A stretch of 64,000 bases of DNA, taken from positions 7,966,001 to 8,030,000 of the forward strand of contig NC_092579.1 in NCBI RefSeq assembly GCF_037975245.1, read 5' to 3'. The translations under genes were made by a program, and so were the position numbers. This DNA is from Apostichopus japonicus (Eukaryota; Echinodermata; Holothuroidea; Aspidochirotida; Stichopodidae). The notes beneath the pieces are model-generated. The model was not told the DNA's origin. It searched no databases and saw nothing but the letters and a program-made list of their open reading frames with translations. Positions 1-37,600 of this stretch are shown piece by piece (the first letter of the stretch is position 1; each line of letters opens with the position of its first letter).

Positions 1-12732
<12,732 letters not shown>

Positions 12733-13000
12733 AGTAAAGAATACATCCCAATTTGCTCCTAAATGTATTTAAAAGTCAAATGGGGATAAAACTTTAGGAA
12801 AAAAAGTAATGGTTCTGCTTTTAATATTTTTTCTTTGTGTAATGTTCTTATTATGGTGTAACCAACTTCTAGTTTTGTTAAGTAACTAAGAGACAATGTG
12901 TCAAAACTTTTGACCAACACCGTGCTCCTTTTTGAGCCCTAGTTGTCAATATCGTTTCTTTGAACTTTTCCCATTCAAATAAATAAATATTGAATTATTT
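12733..13000 (+). promoter_or_regulatory. CMAS 3' UTR and poly(A) signal
   Basis: AT-rich sequence after the CMAS stop. It contains AATAAA at 12978-12983, about 245 bases past the stop, followed by T-rich and TTGT sequence. This is a plausible cleavage and polyadenylation site; the exact end of the transcript is not visible. Confidence 0.55.
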
Positions 13001-16000
13001 TCTATTTTCTTGTAATCTTCCTTGTTTTACGCATTCTGTTGTTATTTCATAAAGTAAGTTTTCATTGCTTAAATTGTTGCATATTTTCCACATTGGAAAG
13101 CTATTGTGATCGGATCATGGAAATTTGCCGTAGAAAATTACTAAAAGTAAATTTGAGGCAACCAATGCAGCTGAAGGGAATGATGTTTACAGAAGTGTTC
13201 TTTTAAAGAATTATCTGAAAATTGAATTCAGTGATATTTCTATGAATTTTTAAATGTTGGTGGAAATTTCATTAAATTGGTAAAAAACAGGAGGAAATTT
13301 GCAGTGGTGATAGCTTTGTTTTTCTCTATGTGAAGTAAGTGGTGTATTGCAAAAACATTCAAACAGTTAGACCAAGGTGTCAATATACAACATACATTCT
13401 CTTAAAGTTCTGAGAGATTCTAACCCAATCCAATCTCTTAATTGTCTTTGAGCATTGGTTTGTGAGTTCTTGTTGTTTCTTGGGTAAGACAGCACAACTT
13501 TTGACAGAAGTACAAGATTTTAATGTGTCATTTCCCAAAAAAAATTGGTTTATTTCATTACATCTTCTCTTTGTAGTAATGTATGTCGTCGTGAAAAGGA
13601 TTCAAGCATGTACTTGGATAAAATATTGCTTTACAAATATTGTATTAAGCAGAAAGAGTTGCATCTTTCTATAGATATCATTTTTAATATTCATTCCATT
13701 CATGTATATTAAAGAGATTCTCTAATCTTGACAGGGTATTTATCTGCAATGGGAACAGAAGTCTGAACAACAGTTCTTAAGTTTCCTCCTCTTAGTTTTC
13801 AAAAGTGCAGTTAGTTTACAGATGTGGTAAATGATTTGTTTTAGAAGTCAATCCATTCCCTAGATGAGGACAATCTATTTAAATATCTCATTTAAAACTA
13901 AAGGTTTGTGTTGGACACTCAGGAGTTATTTTAAAAAATGCAACACTCAATGCTGACCAATGAGGGAGTGTATCCTGTACAAGTAACCTCGTAATGTCAC
14001 TTTCGCAAGTACTTCGATGGAAAGACTCTTTTACAAGAAACTCTGTACTGATTTGTCATCCTAGGCGCCTTACAATAACTTAAACTGTAGCTAAGCTGCC
14101 AGTGTTACGTAAGAGATGGAAATTGTGTTAATATGTCAATTTTTCTGCTTCTTCTCTGCCATTGAAATATAGCAAACCATGTGGTATTTCTTGTATCCTT
14201 TAATTAAGGGTCTTCCCTAATTTCGTATGTAACTTCAGTTCTACATTCCAATTTGATGAATGTAGAGAGTAGCTTTTATCACAAATTATTTGATGAAGTT
14301 TTTGATAAGGAGAGTCTTTGTTAAAAGAATTTAATCCCTCCGTTTGAAATTTTTCAACATTTTGATGGTGCAGCAGTGCTATTGTCAGTTATTGTGTAGC
14401 ATATAACAGTTTGGGGGTTGGGTGGGCCAGGATGGGGGATGGGATGGGGTTAGGTGGATTTGGGAAAGGGTGCTAAATGTTTCGAACTGTACAATGGGTT
14501 GTTTATTCTACATTCAATTCTACATCCACGTTAATTGTCTTGTCATGCTGGAAAAGTATACATATGATTTAATTCTTTTCTCTAATTTTACAAGGATGAC
14601 TATTCAGACAAAATCGAACCAAACTGAGTGGTTTCTATCATGACTTTTTTGATTTCAAGTTATTTGGGTAAAATCTGTTAAATATCTAGAATACGCATTA
14701 TGGGCAAAGTGGATATGTTGTCTGCTACTCTGGTCAGACCAAATTGTTAATACATATACGTCTTTATTGTACTCCAATGATGGGACACTGAGGTTCTAGT
14801 CATCTTTCAACAGGTGTTCAACCTGAAATACTTCAAATCACTATGACAGCTGACAATGATCACACGGTCACAGTCTCGATGCAAGGTGACTGGGGTGCGG
14901 TCAGTCGTTTGGTTTTGGTGCCCAGGTTCTGTCTCGTGTGATATTTTTTTTAAATTATCACTATGACAATTTGTTAAGAAGAAGAACAATCCAAAATTGT
15001 TCTACATGGGTTCTTTTGACAAAAGTATTTCTAGATGTCAGTACTGACCATTCTCTCCAATGTCAGTTTGCAGATATGCCAAAACTGATTTTCGTTACTT
15101 CAAACATATATTAAAGTGTATTAGTTAAATTGTCACAATATAGAGTTTCTTCAAACGATAATTGTTACAATAGATTCCCATCGTTAATTGAACAGAGTGT
15201 GTAGATCACTGAAGTTTTTCTTTGTCGCAAAAGCTGACGATCGCCTGGATGCCTAACGACCTTTGATCATGATAAAATGGAGCCTAGTGTTACACTGTGT
15301 ATTGGTGGAAGCACGCACTGTGCAGCAGGTTATGATATTTTATATTTGTTGAAGGTCTACTACACCTCCTTAAATTAAACTGAAATAATATTCTATAGTT
15401 TACTAAGTTGTTCATGTCAGTCTCCTGTCTTTATAAATATAACAGACATTAACTTGTAGACTTTGGTGTCTATTTTTTTTTATGCCTCCAACTCGTAACT
15501 ACGCATTGGGAAATTTAGCTGCATTCCCCTAGTCAATATCAGTGACCTAACTAGGTGTTCTTTTTCTTTGGGGGGGGGGGGTGGGGTTAGTGGTCGAATA
15601 TAGTTGTACCCGAAAGAGACACTTCAGTCGAGTGATTGCCAAGAATTTGCCTGACTGAAATACTGACTCTGTACCATTGCTATGAGCTTGACAAACTGGT
15701 TAGACGCCAAGGGACTCCGTTCAAGATCCATGACAACATCGTAGTCCAATCCGACTGGACGAGACTATTTGAATATGATTTATGGATATTAGCATAAATT
15801 GTAAATTATTTATTGCGTGGAACTGGCTTCGATAACTTGGAAAATGTCTGGAGTAAGAACCTCTTCCTGGAAGTCTCTGTCTTGGTATATAGGTCTTCAG
15901 TCCCTTCTGGTTTCTCAGCTAGTTACCGGCAAATAGCGTGGACGCAGGAGAGGTGGGACGGGGAATCGGTATAGGGCAGCAGTCGACTGAACCGTAGTAC

Positions 16001-17027
16001 ACGAAACGTCATATATTATAACCTTTACCCCCCTAACCATATAAGATGTCTTTATATAGGCCTACATGTCTTTTCTCATTCGAATGACCATAGTGTGTGT
16101 GGTAAACCCATTGTATAAAATGGTTCTAATTCTTGAAATTTAGAAAAACATGTAACTTAGTAAAACCCGTCCCACTGTTGAATAGGAGTCATGTTGTTTC
16201 CCATGGTAATGTGTTCGAAAATGATTTCTTATTAAGTTTGCATTGTATGTCACCATCAAATTAATTAAATCTTCCTGGTGTAAGTAAAAGTGGAGTGTTA
16301 GCTTAGTGGTTTACGCCGGTGCCTTCCAATCGGTTCGAATCACTCCAAGATTAACGTATGTCGTCCAGTTACAGAGTTGTGGACAATTAACAATTCATAA
16401 TCATGGACGCTAAAGATGAATGTAAGAGATTGACTTTGGTCATCTTGCGGCTCTGATAAGCCAATGAGGCTTCTGCGCGAGTTCCTGCTTGCAGGAGGAT
16501 CTAAGATACATACAAATACAAAGTTAAAGTTCTTCACAATGCAACCAGTGAGTCTTGCAATTGTGAACAGCTGTTAAGGGGGGGGGGGGGGGGAGATGGG
16601 CGAAGCCCTGGCATCGAGGCCCTAGGGGCCGGAGCCTGAAAAAACCCACCGCCATTCATAAACAGCAACAATAACATCTACAAACATGTAAACTGGGAAA
16701 ATCCGTCCTGTTAAAATTAATTTCATCCTGACCAGTGTCAGACAAGTTTAATATTATGTCACGTTAACATACAAATCATACTGTATGGATATTTTTAATA
16801 TCGTAACAATAAAATATGGAAGAAGAAAATTAATTGAACAAACAAATCTATATATTTATATAAATATGATACTCTCTCTCATCAGGCACTCAAAACATAA
16901 TTATTTAAGTTTATAATATAATGGCTATATAATATTATAACACAGTGACTGTTAATAACAATTAAACAAAACTATTTATATCCATTTTCTTTAAAAAGAT
17001 TTCATTGCACTTCGTTTCAAGTTGTCG
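13001..17027. other. Intergenic stretch without recognised gene
   Basis: AT-rich sequence with no open frame resembling a known protein. It contains G-runs near 15571 and at 16578-16593, and the truncated tRNA-like relic at about 16290-16348. No paired terminal repeats were found by eye. Confidence 0.5.
16290..16348 (+). pseudogene. Truncated tRNA-like relic
   Basis: It has a box A-like TTAGCTTAGTGG and a box B-like GGTTCGAATC, and terminal GGAGTG and CACTCC that can pair as an acceptor stem. The span is about 60 bases, too short for a tRNA; the variable loop and part of the T arm are missing. It is a decayed tRNA copy or a SINE head. Confidence 0.35.
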
Positions 17028-17302
17028 TTAAATAAGACTTTCTACAACTAAAGCGATTGTTTTGATATGCCCTTTTTCAAGTAGATGATTTGCCACCAAT
17101 CTGCTTATATGCAGATCTTTGATAACATTAATTACATTGAAAACAATAAGCTGCTTTTTTGTGACATTTGTGACATACAAAGTGATATATCCTTCACAGG
17201 TAAGTCTTACAGAAGATGGTATTACGCACGTACTGAGCAATTGGCGAATGAAGTGACAAAGTAAATGTTCATTCTTCACTGCAAATCCATGTGACCATCT
17301 CT
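17028..17302 (-). CDS. Possible CARD-like (death-fold) terminal exon
   Basis: Reading - strand from an acceptor-like ttcatttcag (exon from about 17302) to TAA at 17028 gives about 91 residues. They include LLCHFIRQLLS, RLTCEGYITLYVTNVTKKQL and LVANHLLEKGHIKTIALV. The order of an L-T-x-E turn, a T-x-x-Q helix and a final LLEKGHxxx-A-L-V helix resembles a CARD. The upstream 45 residues of the open frame (to 17435) do not look like a domain. No partner exons were found, so this may be a gene fragment or chance. It lies about 610 bases downstream of the - strand AprA-like gene on the same strand. Confidence 0.3.
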
Positions 17303-17712
17303 GAAATGAAGTCCTTAATTTTAACCTGTTTGTATCTTTTTTTCCAGTTTGGTCAACTATAGCTCCCCAGCTAGAAATAATACACATCAATATAAAAAAA
17401 TCTCGCCCATCGTGAATTGGTATATATCTATGCATTCATTAAAAAAAATTACAAAGCAATTATAATAAATATAGAACTCTTAATACTATTTTTAGTGACT
17501 TTGGTATACCATGTTCATCCAAACTGCATTTACATCCGTGTTATACTCATATCCTGGCTCTGAGATTGACGCCTATAGCTGCTTCACTGGACAATGCTAT
17601 GACATTATTGGCCCTCCCCGCCCCTCCCCGTGTCGGGCCAGTGACCTGTGTAGCTGAGTTTGATTCACGTCAGACCAGTATTCTTGGCATTGGCATTATA
17701 TATTGTCTACAT

Positions 17713-17718
17713 TTTATT
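17713..17718 (-). promoter_or_regulatory. Candidate poly(A) signal of AprA-like copy 1
   Basis: TTTATT on the + strand is AATAAA in sense, about 195 bases after the stop codon. It is the first canonical hexamer I found downstream. Confidence 0.45.
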
Positions 17719-17911
17719 GTACTTTTGGAATAGAGTTTTACTTAATTAGATCGAAGCCATTTGTTTCTATGTTGAATATACTATTAAAGCCATATTGGTT
17801 CAGTCAAAAAGGCCGATATGCCCTAGATCTAATTTATACTACAACTGGAAATCATTCGATATACATTGGCAATGTGTTATTTGGTATGATATGAGGACCG
17901 TACACATCTCT

Positions 17912-29424
<11,513 letters not shown>

Positions 29425-32022
29425 TGTGTGTTGCTGTCAGAATTAGAACTGCAAACCAAAACCTAACACGGTCAAGTGCAATTGTCAGTTGAATGTCGGT
29501 GTTGCATTTAAAGTGACAAATGTCGTTATGCAATGAATTGATCAAAGTGCGAAGCTTCTGAAGAGGAAGTTAAATGAATTATGCAGTATGGTAGCATGTA
29601 GGTGCCATTTTAACTGGAAACCATGATCGTTTTCGATCCCAAGGCGACGATATGGAAAGGGGGGGGGGGGGGGGAGGGGGATCAATGAGTATGAATTCTG
29701 TCAGGGGCGGATCCAAGAAATAGCTGTGGGTCCTGGGGTAGTTGAATCCGACTGCCATGTAAAGGGTGTGGGTCCCTCCTCAGAAATATTGAAATTTTAG
29801 ACGTCAATTGATACACAATGAGGTATATTTAAATTATAAAGTAGGTATAATCGTAAGGACGTGCCAACAATTACTTTTGAATTTTTGCTTGAGGTCAAAA
29901 AAAAAAGGGAGGGGCGGGGGATTAACCACACATCCCCTGGATTCAAGCCTGGCTACAATGGTTAAAGTACTATTTATTCATGTTTTCTACTGAATCTTAG
30001 AGTGTGATGCAATTTTAACTGTAATTTTTCAATAAATTTAATTCTGAAAAGGTTAATAACGATAAATACTGCAATATTTTATAGCTTAACTTATAGTACC
30101 TAGTTTGAGTTTTTTAAGTTACAATATTAAACTATACAAAGGGCAAAGCGAAACTAAAGAAGGAAGTCTTCAAATTGAAATAGGTTTCTGTTTTACTTTC
30201 GAGTACTTTTATGTATGGCATATGCAACCGTATTTCATTATAGAAAAGGAATAATTTGAATGATAACGCTATTAACACGTAACCCTATACACTCGCACGT
30301 GATATGCTGTCACGCATGTCGAACTATTTCTTCGACATTTACTTGTGGTTGAGGTGAGGGGGGAGGGGGGGGGAATGGGAAGGGGAAGAGGAGGGGGACA
30401 AGGTGGAGGAGGGAGCAGGGGACTCAGGGAGGAAAAATTACCTTCTACCAAACAAGTGAGTGTATTAATGTATATATACGGTGTATAAAATATTTAGTGT
30501 GTGGGAAGGACTGGTCTCACGAAACACTGTGATGATAAACACTATAACGGGAGGGGGAAGGGGAATGAAAAGGAGGGAGGATGGATGGAGGATGGATGGA
30601 GGAGGGATGGAGGAGGGATGGAGGAGGGATGGAGGAGGGATGGAGGAGGGAGAAGGGAGGCGGCGGGTAAGGGGCAGTAGGCAGGGTTGCCTGGATGGAT
30701 GCATCGAGGCAGGAACCAGGATCCACGAACAAGGGTCAGGAGCCAGGAGGAAGGGGATAGGGGAAGAGGAAGGGGGGGGGGGAAGGGGGAAAGGGGAAAT
30801 GGAGGATACTTGGAGGAGACAATAAGATGGACAACTTGAAGAAACGTAAGTATGACTAACATTTACACTAGATATGAATCAAATTATATTTAACAAATTT
30901 ATTGCGTGACAGAACTGAAACCGCACAAAATCTCCCATGCAAAAAACAACAAAGACAATTGTTTTAGATAGACGAAATATAAAGCCATAGCCATACTATA
31001 ACATGTTGTTCTGAATATTTGTTATTTATGGAGATTTAGGAAGTAATTACAAGTTGATCAGAAGAGCCGCCGTAACGCTATGGGTACCTGAGTGAAAGGC
31101 CGCCATTTGAATAATTAAATATAATTAAACACATCAACCTTTTGCTCACCTTGATGGTGGTCGATGATTCTGGATTATCTGTTAATTGCTGTCAGGAGGC
31201 TTACAAATCGAGAGGGGAACCATCAGAACACCGTGGGTAAGACGGTAGACAAAAGGGGACTTCCCCTTTCGTATATACAGCCCCGTGATCGTGTTAACGC
31301 GGACTAAAATCTGCAATCGCAAACACAGCATAACAAGTGCATGCTTCACTGAAGATATGGGACTGAAATATGCAGAAAGGGATAAATAGGAGATGTATGC
31401 TACCTACTAAGCATGCGCATCTCTATCTTTGCCTTTTTACGGCGGAATTTGGTCAGAAAGTGAAAGAATGAAGTCCATCCTTAATACCATTCGTTGGTTT
31501 GGCACATTATATAGGTTCATTGAATCTTCTATGCAAACCAATGTGCTATACATATAGTGGAGTATGGAAGTGCCGTTACAACTAAACATTTATTTTATCT
31601 TTATATAGGGCCATATAAGGGGGGGGGGAGGGAGGTGGGGGGGGAGAAATTGAGACCACATTGATGTTATAAAAGCAAGCTTAAATTAAGTTAAAGTCAA
31701 ATCACTTTAAACTGTTGGTATTTTATTGAACTATTTCTAGCCATACCTTTTCTGCAGATGGATTAAAACCACCGTTGTTGTACTTTTCATTCAAGGCGGC
31801 ACGATCTTCGATATAAATTGTCTCAAAGACATAGATGGAACATATAGGTATCCGTGTAAACTTGTGTTTATGGTCTATTTACTTTTCAGGTAGAAGTTCA
31901 ACAGTGTTTGAATATATATTGCTTAGGCTAGAACCCTCACATGATATTTGATAATATAGAGGCAACCATCTTTTATTTGAAGTTCTTATAACGTAGAGTT
32001 TACCATTGTGAGAATATTAGTC
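29425..32022. promoter_or_regulatory. Shared 2.6-kb region between divergent AprA-like genes
   Basis: This is all the DNA between the two start codons, so both promoters and 5' UTRs should lie here; no clear TATA box or initiator could be placed. It contains a G16 run at 29659-29674, purine-rich tracts at about 30356-30435 and 30548-30830, and another G-rich block near 31620. No coding exon was supported. The Pro/Ser-rich open frames at 30465-30862 come from the purine tract. Confidence 0.55.
30548..30660. repeat. Polypurine minisatellite, AGGAGGGATGG units
   Basis: It begins with irregular GGATGGAGGA units and continues as about five tandem 11-bp AGGAGGGATGG units, almost purely purine on the + strand. 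Further polypurine sequence lies on both sides. It is midway between the two divergent starts. Confidence 0.9.
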
Positions 32023-32221
32023 ATGGCTCAGCTTGGCAAACTTTTATTGATATCATTTCTGGCAATCTTAGTCTCAAAAGCAAAACCAAATGCTTTTGAC
32101 GACTATATCGCTATGCCCGACCCGACCTATACCTACCGAGTGATTCCCGAAAGCACCCGAAGGGTCGAGGGCGAATTTACGGCTTATGTTCTCAATATGA
32201 CGTCACAGATATGGTTAACAG
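32023..32221 (+). CDS. AprA-like copy 2, exon 1 (signal peptide)
   Basis: It encodes a signal peptide [20 protein letters not shown], then [18 protein letters not shown] and [11 protein letters not shown]. The donor GTAGGT follows 32221, leaving one base of a split codon. Confidence 0.9.
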
Positions 32222-34533
32222 GTAGGTTTCTTATAAATTATTGAAAATTATATCCAGTAACTTTATTTTGATAAAATATTTAAGCGAGAAAATTTGAACA
32301 ATTTTTAATTTAGATTAAAATTGAAATGTAAAAAAACTTGTATATGGACCACATATACCACGGCCTTGTGGATGGGTTGAGGGGGGGGGGGGTAAAGGGG
32401 ATCATAGGGGATAAGGGGAATGAGGGGGATAAGGATGGGGGTTGAATTGGATCCCACACATGAAAATAATATCTGATTATGTAACCATATTTCATACTCT
32501 CCACACACACACACAGACAGATTATGAACACCGTCTCTCCATTTTATAGCCGATTTATACAGTACACGGTATCTCGGTATCACGGTATCTCGGTACACAC
32601 AGACGTATTATTATTATTTCATACGTTGTGGTTAGACAATCACCGTTACAAATAGCTTATGATATCCAATGCCAATACAGTTTACAGTTATCACAGGCTA
32701 ATGCATGTGGACCTCATTACCAATGTAATGTTCTATGTGCCTTGATATAGTATACCTGGCACATATAACGGTCAACTAAGGGCCAGACGACATTAACAAG
32801 TATATATGTGTGGTCGGAGTGAGGGGGTCGGGTCGGGGGTGGGGTGTAGATGGTTGTGTATGTGACACCATCCTTTATTTACATATATGCATTTAATTAT
32901 TTAACTCGCACGATTCTTATGCACGTGAATATTGCAGAACACCTTGTATGGGTTTGAGAAATAACTAACCACAGGAATAATGGTGAAAGAGATATTGTTA
33001 AGTTTACCATAGTCTTTGCTTTTTCTTATGCGTGTATTTTTGTCGTTGTCAACAAGCTATTTTCTTTTACCTTACTTTTTCAAAGTCACACTGTTGTTTA
33101 ATTCTGTCACCTTATACCACTTACAGCATTCGATTGCTTGTACAAATAAAATGAAAATTGGAAAAGAAGCTTGGTTTGTGGAGAGCATTTACGTGCGGTT
33201 GATACACGATATCAGTGGTTACATTTTGTTTATATTCACAGTTTACATGAATTTACGCTTTACCTTATGTTACTGCGCTGAGCATATTGTCTTGCATACA
33301 CACACATAGAGTATATTTATACATACACACATACCGACGCATTATTTATGCAGTGAGTATACATATGCAGTATGCATGAAAATAACATCATATAGTGTTG
33401 ACATGATATACGCGTGCATGCAAAGCGTGCAAGAGTATGCATGTCGTTAGTTACCGACTACACTTTACTTGCAGAATGCATACCTCATGTATAAACTGCG
33501 TGCATGTACTCAATGTCATGTGAACATGCGGTAAATATGCAAATATCGTATTTCCATATTTGGTGAATGCACACTGTATGAACAAACTTACTGCATGAGT
33601 AATATCAGTTATATGGTAATAAAGTTGCAAACCGGAATTTCATTGTGTATTATCAAATTATCGTTGAAAGTGTCCTTTCAGGAAAGTCACTACCGTAGCG
33701 AATAGAGTGGTCAAAAGGTGACTATATTCAATATTTACCTGAAAATATTGAACTGCAATTCAAACAGACACTTACACATTGCAAGGTTTGTATAACAAAA
33801 CAACTAGGGTAACATACACCAAACAATAGTAACTATTAAATTCCTTTCAATAACGTACGAAAATAGTAACATATGTCAGACTATTAATATTATCCGTAGT
33901 GTCATGTGACACAGCTAGTATCGTGTGTCAAATAAGCCAAATATGCTAGAAGCTCTCGGAATGGACATATACATTATTAACAAACATTACTGAATCGATT
34001 TGACTGTATTTGAAAAACAAATTGTGCTTGCGAAGAATTCATATTTTGGTCTCGAGCCCCTGTGAAGGATAAACAAAACTCCTTTCTATAGTTTTTCATG
34101 ATTCTGGTCCAATATTGAGGTCATAAGTATGAACGATGTTAGACCAATAAGGTCCATGGTGCATGTACTATTGTGTGGATGAGGTTTTTGTACAAGTGAA
34201 ACTAAGATGATTGGGTATAAACTGAATTGTAATTGTAAAATGGTTGGTCGAATGGTTCTATTAATCAAGTGATTGTTTTCTTTTGAAACTGGTTAACCCG
34301 GGATCAAGATAATAATATTACTTAAACCACACTGATTAGCTAATCGTATTTAATCTTCTGTTGAACTTTGGTGTTTGGAGTTCGACCTAAGTAGTGGTAG
34401 TTAAAATAATATATTATTGATTTAAAAATTATTTATAATTACCTTTATCTATACCCTGGGAACGATAAAAATATTTGCTTACAAGCTGTGTTTACCTCTG
34501 TATGTTTATATATATATATATTCTTATTATTCT

Positions 34534-34625
<92 letters not shown>

Positions 34626-37600
34626 TGTGTGTGTGTGTATAGGGAAGGGAAGTTTGTTTAAATGGTTACAATCGATGGGTATAGGTATACATATGACATG
34701 GTTAAGCTGATATGAAAAAATATGGAAAGATTTTAGCAAAATTCCCCATAAAGTCTCGAAATGTGACTCATATCTCTTTTGTAGAGTACACCACCAAGAT
34801 TGTTGTTCACAAAACGTTATAGAAGCTATCCGTTCAATTTCATTTTCCAATATTTTTTCCTGTTTATAAAAATGAGAGTTTATACCATCTTTTATATAAT
34901 TTCAGCTAAGGACTCTTCTCAGCCAGTTTGGTGGCACTACCTGTACATTATAGTACCAGATACTCTCTACTACACCGATACAGCCTTTATGTGGATAACA
35001 GGAGGAAGCAACAAGAACTAGTACGATTAGTCTCAAAATTTTCTTGTTTGTTTCTGTGAACCATTTTCGTTTAATGACTGTCACTACTTAATAGCTTTGC
35101 TTATTAAAAAAAAGTATTATTTTTATGTATGTTTTTTATAACGTAGCAATAAAGATATCATGATCCATTATGAGATTGCGACATATACTTTTGTGGATGG
35201 ACAACAACTTTATAACCCATTTTTAAGATGACTTCGTAGAACTGACTATCATAATACATTTACGAGAAATTAATATAAATACATCGTATTTGTTGGTACT
35301 TTATTGTTAAATTATTCTATTGTTTTACCTAAAGTATATTATCTTGATTATGACTATAAGAGTAATTAAATACACTAGAAAAGCATGCATGTCTTTACGA
35401 GAACTTTTCAATCCACACCTTTTACAGTAACATTACATTAGAAAGAAATTTGCTTTCTGTCGGTGCATCCGACGGTCAAAGAGTTTTGTGTAGTAAAGTG
35501 TATGGTACTGTAGTATAGTGTGGCACATGTGATGTAGTATAGCATATATAGTGTATTGGCTAGTTCATAGTGCAGCAAAGTGTTAATTCTGTGTAGGTCC
35601 AGTCTGTCTGATATGTTCCCACAATGTATGGGTTAGGAATTCTTTCACACAATAGTTTTATGGTTATACATTGCTTCAAATATGCTGGTAATACACAGGC
35701 CTGACGAGAATCGGAAGTAGGGTGGGGGGAGGGGGGGGGGGTGGAGTCACGGCATGAAAACTCGACGGCCCGGGTTTAATGTAGGGCCCTGGGAAATATG
35801 GAGGAGGCCGGGAAAACATAGCAAATATGAACAGTCAAAATGCGGGCCCTGTGACATAAGGGCCCCGGCCCGACCTTGCCCTTGACGTTTCTGGTAAATG
35901 TACATTCAAAGGTCTATTGTTACAATAAAAATGTCGGTCTATCTTAAAACTGTATGCATACCCAACTATGTTTGTCTAATGGAGATATTTATCTGGTATT
36001 TTGACTCTCCTCGTGCACACTGCAGACAGAGTGATATGGAGGTTTCTGAGGAAAATTACTCTTGCATATTAATATTTAGAAAATATATCGGTTCTTATTC
36101 TCTTTCCTCTTCTACCAGTGCTGCACCGGATCCACTAAAAGATGACGAGGTCATGCTTGTAACCAAATCAATTGTACAAACTGGAATGTAAGTTTCATGC
36201 ACGGCGGCTTGACAACTTCAAGACGCCTTTTGTTCGGTGGTCATGAAGGGCAATGGGAAAACCGGGGGGGGGGGGGGAGATGTGTAGGGGCACAGTCATG
36301 CCTTAGATAATATTTCAATATATATTAAATCTTCTTCCTGTTCTACTGATTTCCATGCATGGAATTCTAAGCGAACGGAGGGCTGAAGGGTACGGGCGGA
36401 CAGGCGCATGTGAGAAGTACATAGATCCAAGCGGTGGAGCTGGGGCCCTGAATCGAAACGAGTAAAACGGGTAAAACTAGTATATTTCCACGAAAAAAAA
36501 ATGGAAATCGGCACAACCTATTGAGGCGGAGGGCGTATACAGCTCCACGACGATTATACGCAGTCACGGAGTTACGTGCCTAACGAAGGATCTGTTTATT
36601 GCGCATGTGCAAAGCGTTAATTATTTTAAAAAAAAAAACATTTAGGGTCATAACCCTATATAGAACATGTTTTCCAGACGCTCCTTAGCAGAGAATTCCC
36701 AAAGTACATCACTTATCCGTGATATCCTAATGTTTTTCTTTTCTTTTCCGTTTAGAGTTGGCGCTGTTATTAGACAAGTTCCAAATCAACCCATAGTATT
36801 TCCAGTAAGTACACCATATTATGACTTAAAAACAGTAATGCAGACCATTCGATTCAAGTTGGCGTTATTGCATGATAAAACTGATAAACCTGAAAAAGAA
36901 ATGAGCTTAAGACATCCAGTTGCTATAAGGTTATAACTTATCTTATAATTTGTCTTCTGAATCTGTCTGTAGATGAACATGAGCATATAATGAATGACTA
37001 ATCCATCAATTTGTTTCTTTCATGACTTGTAGGACGATCCCCGTGGCAACCTAAGCCGTTACGAGGATGACATCATCGCTTACACTTGGCGCCATTTTAT
37101 AGAAGGCGGACAGAACGAACCAAACTGGTTGCTACGTTTCCCAATGACTAAGGTAACCAACGTTCCGCAAAAGGAGAATTTCCTGATACTAAATCACGAG
37201 TGACGAGAATGAAGAATGAACGAGGGAGGAGAAAGCGGGGGGGGGGAAGGGTGGGGGGAGCTTGCAGGGGCGAAGCATGTAGGGGCGCTATTGCACTACA
37301 GGTCTATGGGTCATATTTTGCAGGTCTTTATATACTGAAGTCATTCGTGTTTTCATTACAGGCCGTTGTTCGTGCTATGGACACAGTCACAGAATATATA
37401 AACCGAGATATCAGCAAATTCTTCGTAGCCGGAGAATCAAAGGTAAAAAACTTACTAACACATGAAATTGGTTAATCACTTATGTTATAAGTGTTAAACT
37501 TTCCACATATGCATGTAAAAAAAAGCATTACGATTCATTAACAATGCATATTTGCATATTGTATACATATATGATTATTATACTTTGCTGTTCCATAAAA

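Noticed and set aside
30465-30862. Overlapping Pro/Ser-rich and Gly/Arg-rich frames on both strands
   Set aside because: They come from the polypurine/polypyrimidine tract, which is open in several frames at once.
32008-32022. Upstream GTG as start of AprA-like copy 2
   Set aside because: Eukaryotic start should be ATG; 32023 has good context and matches the leader length of copy 1.
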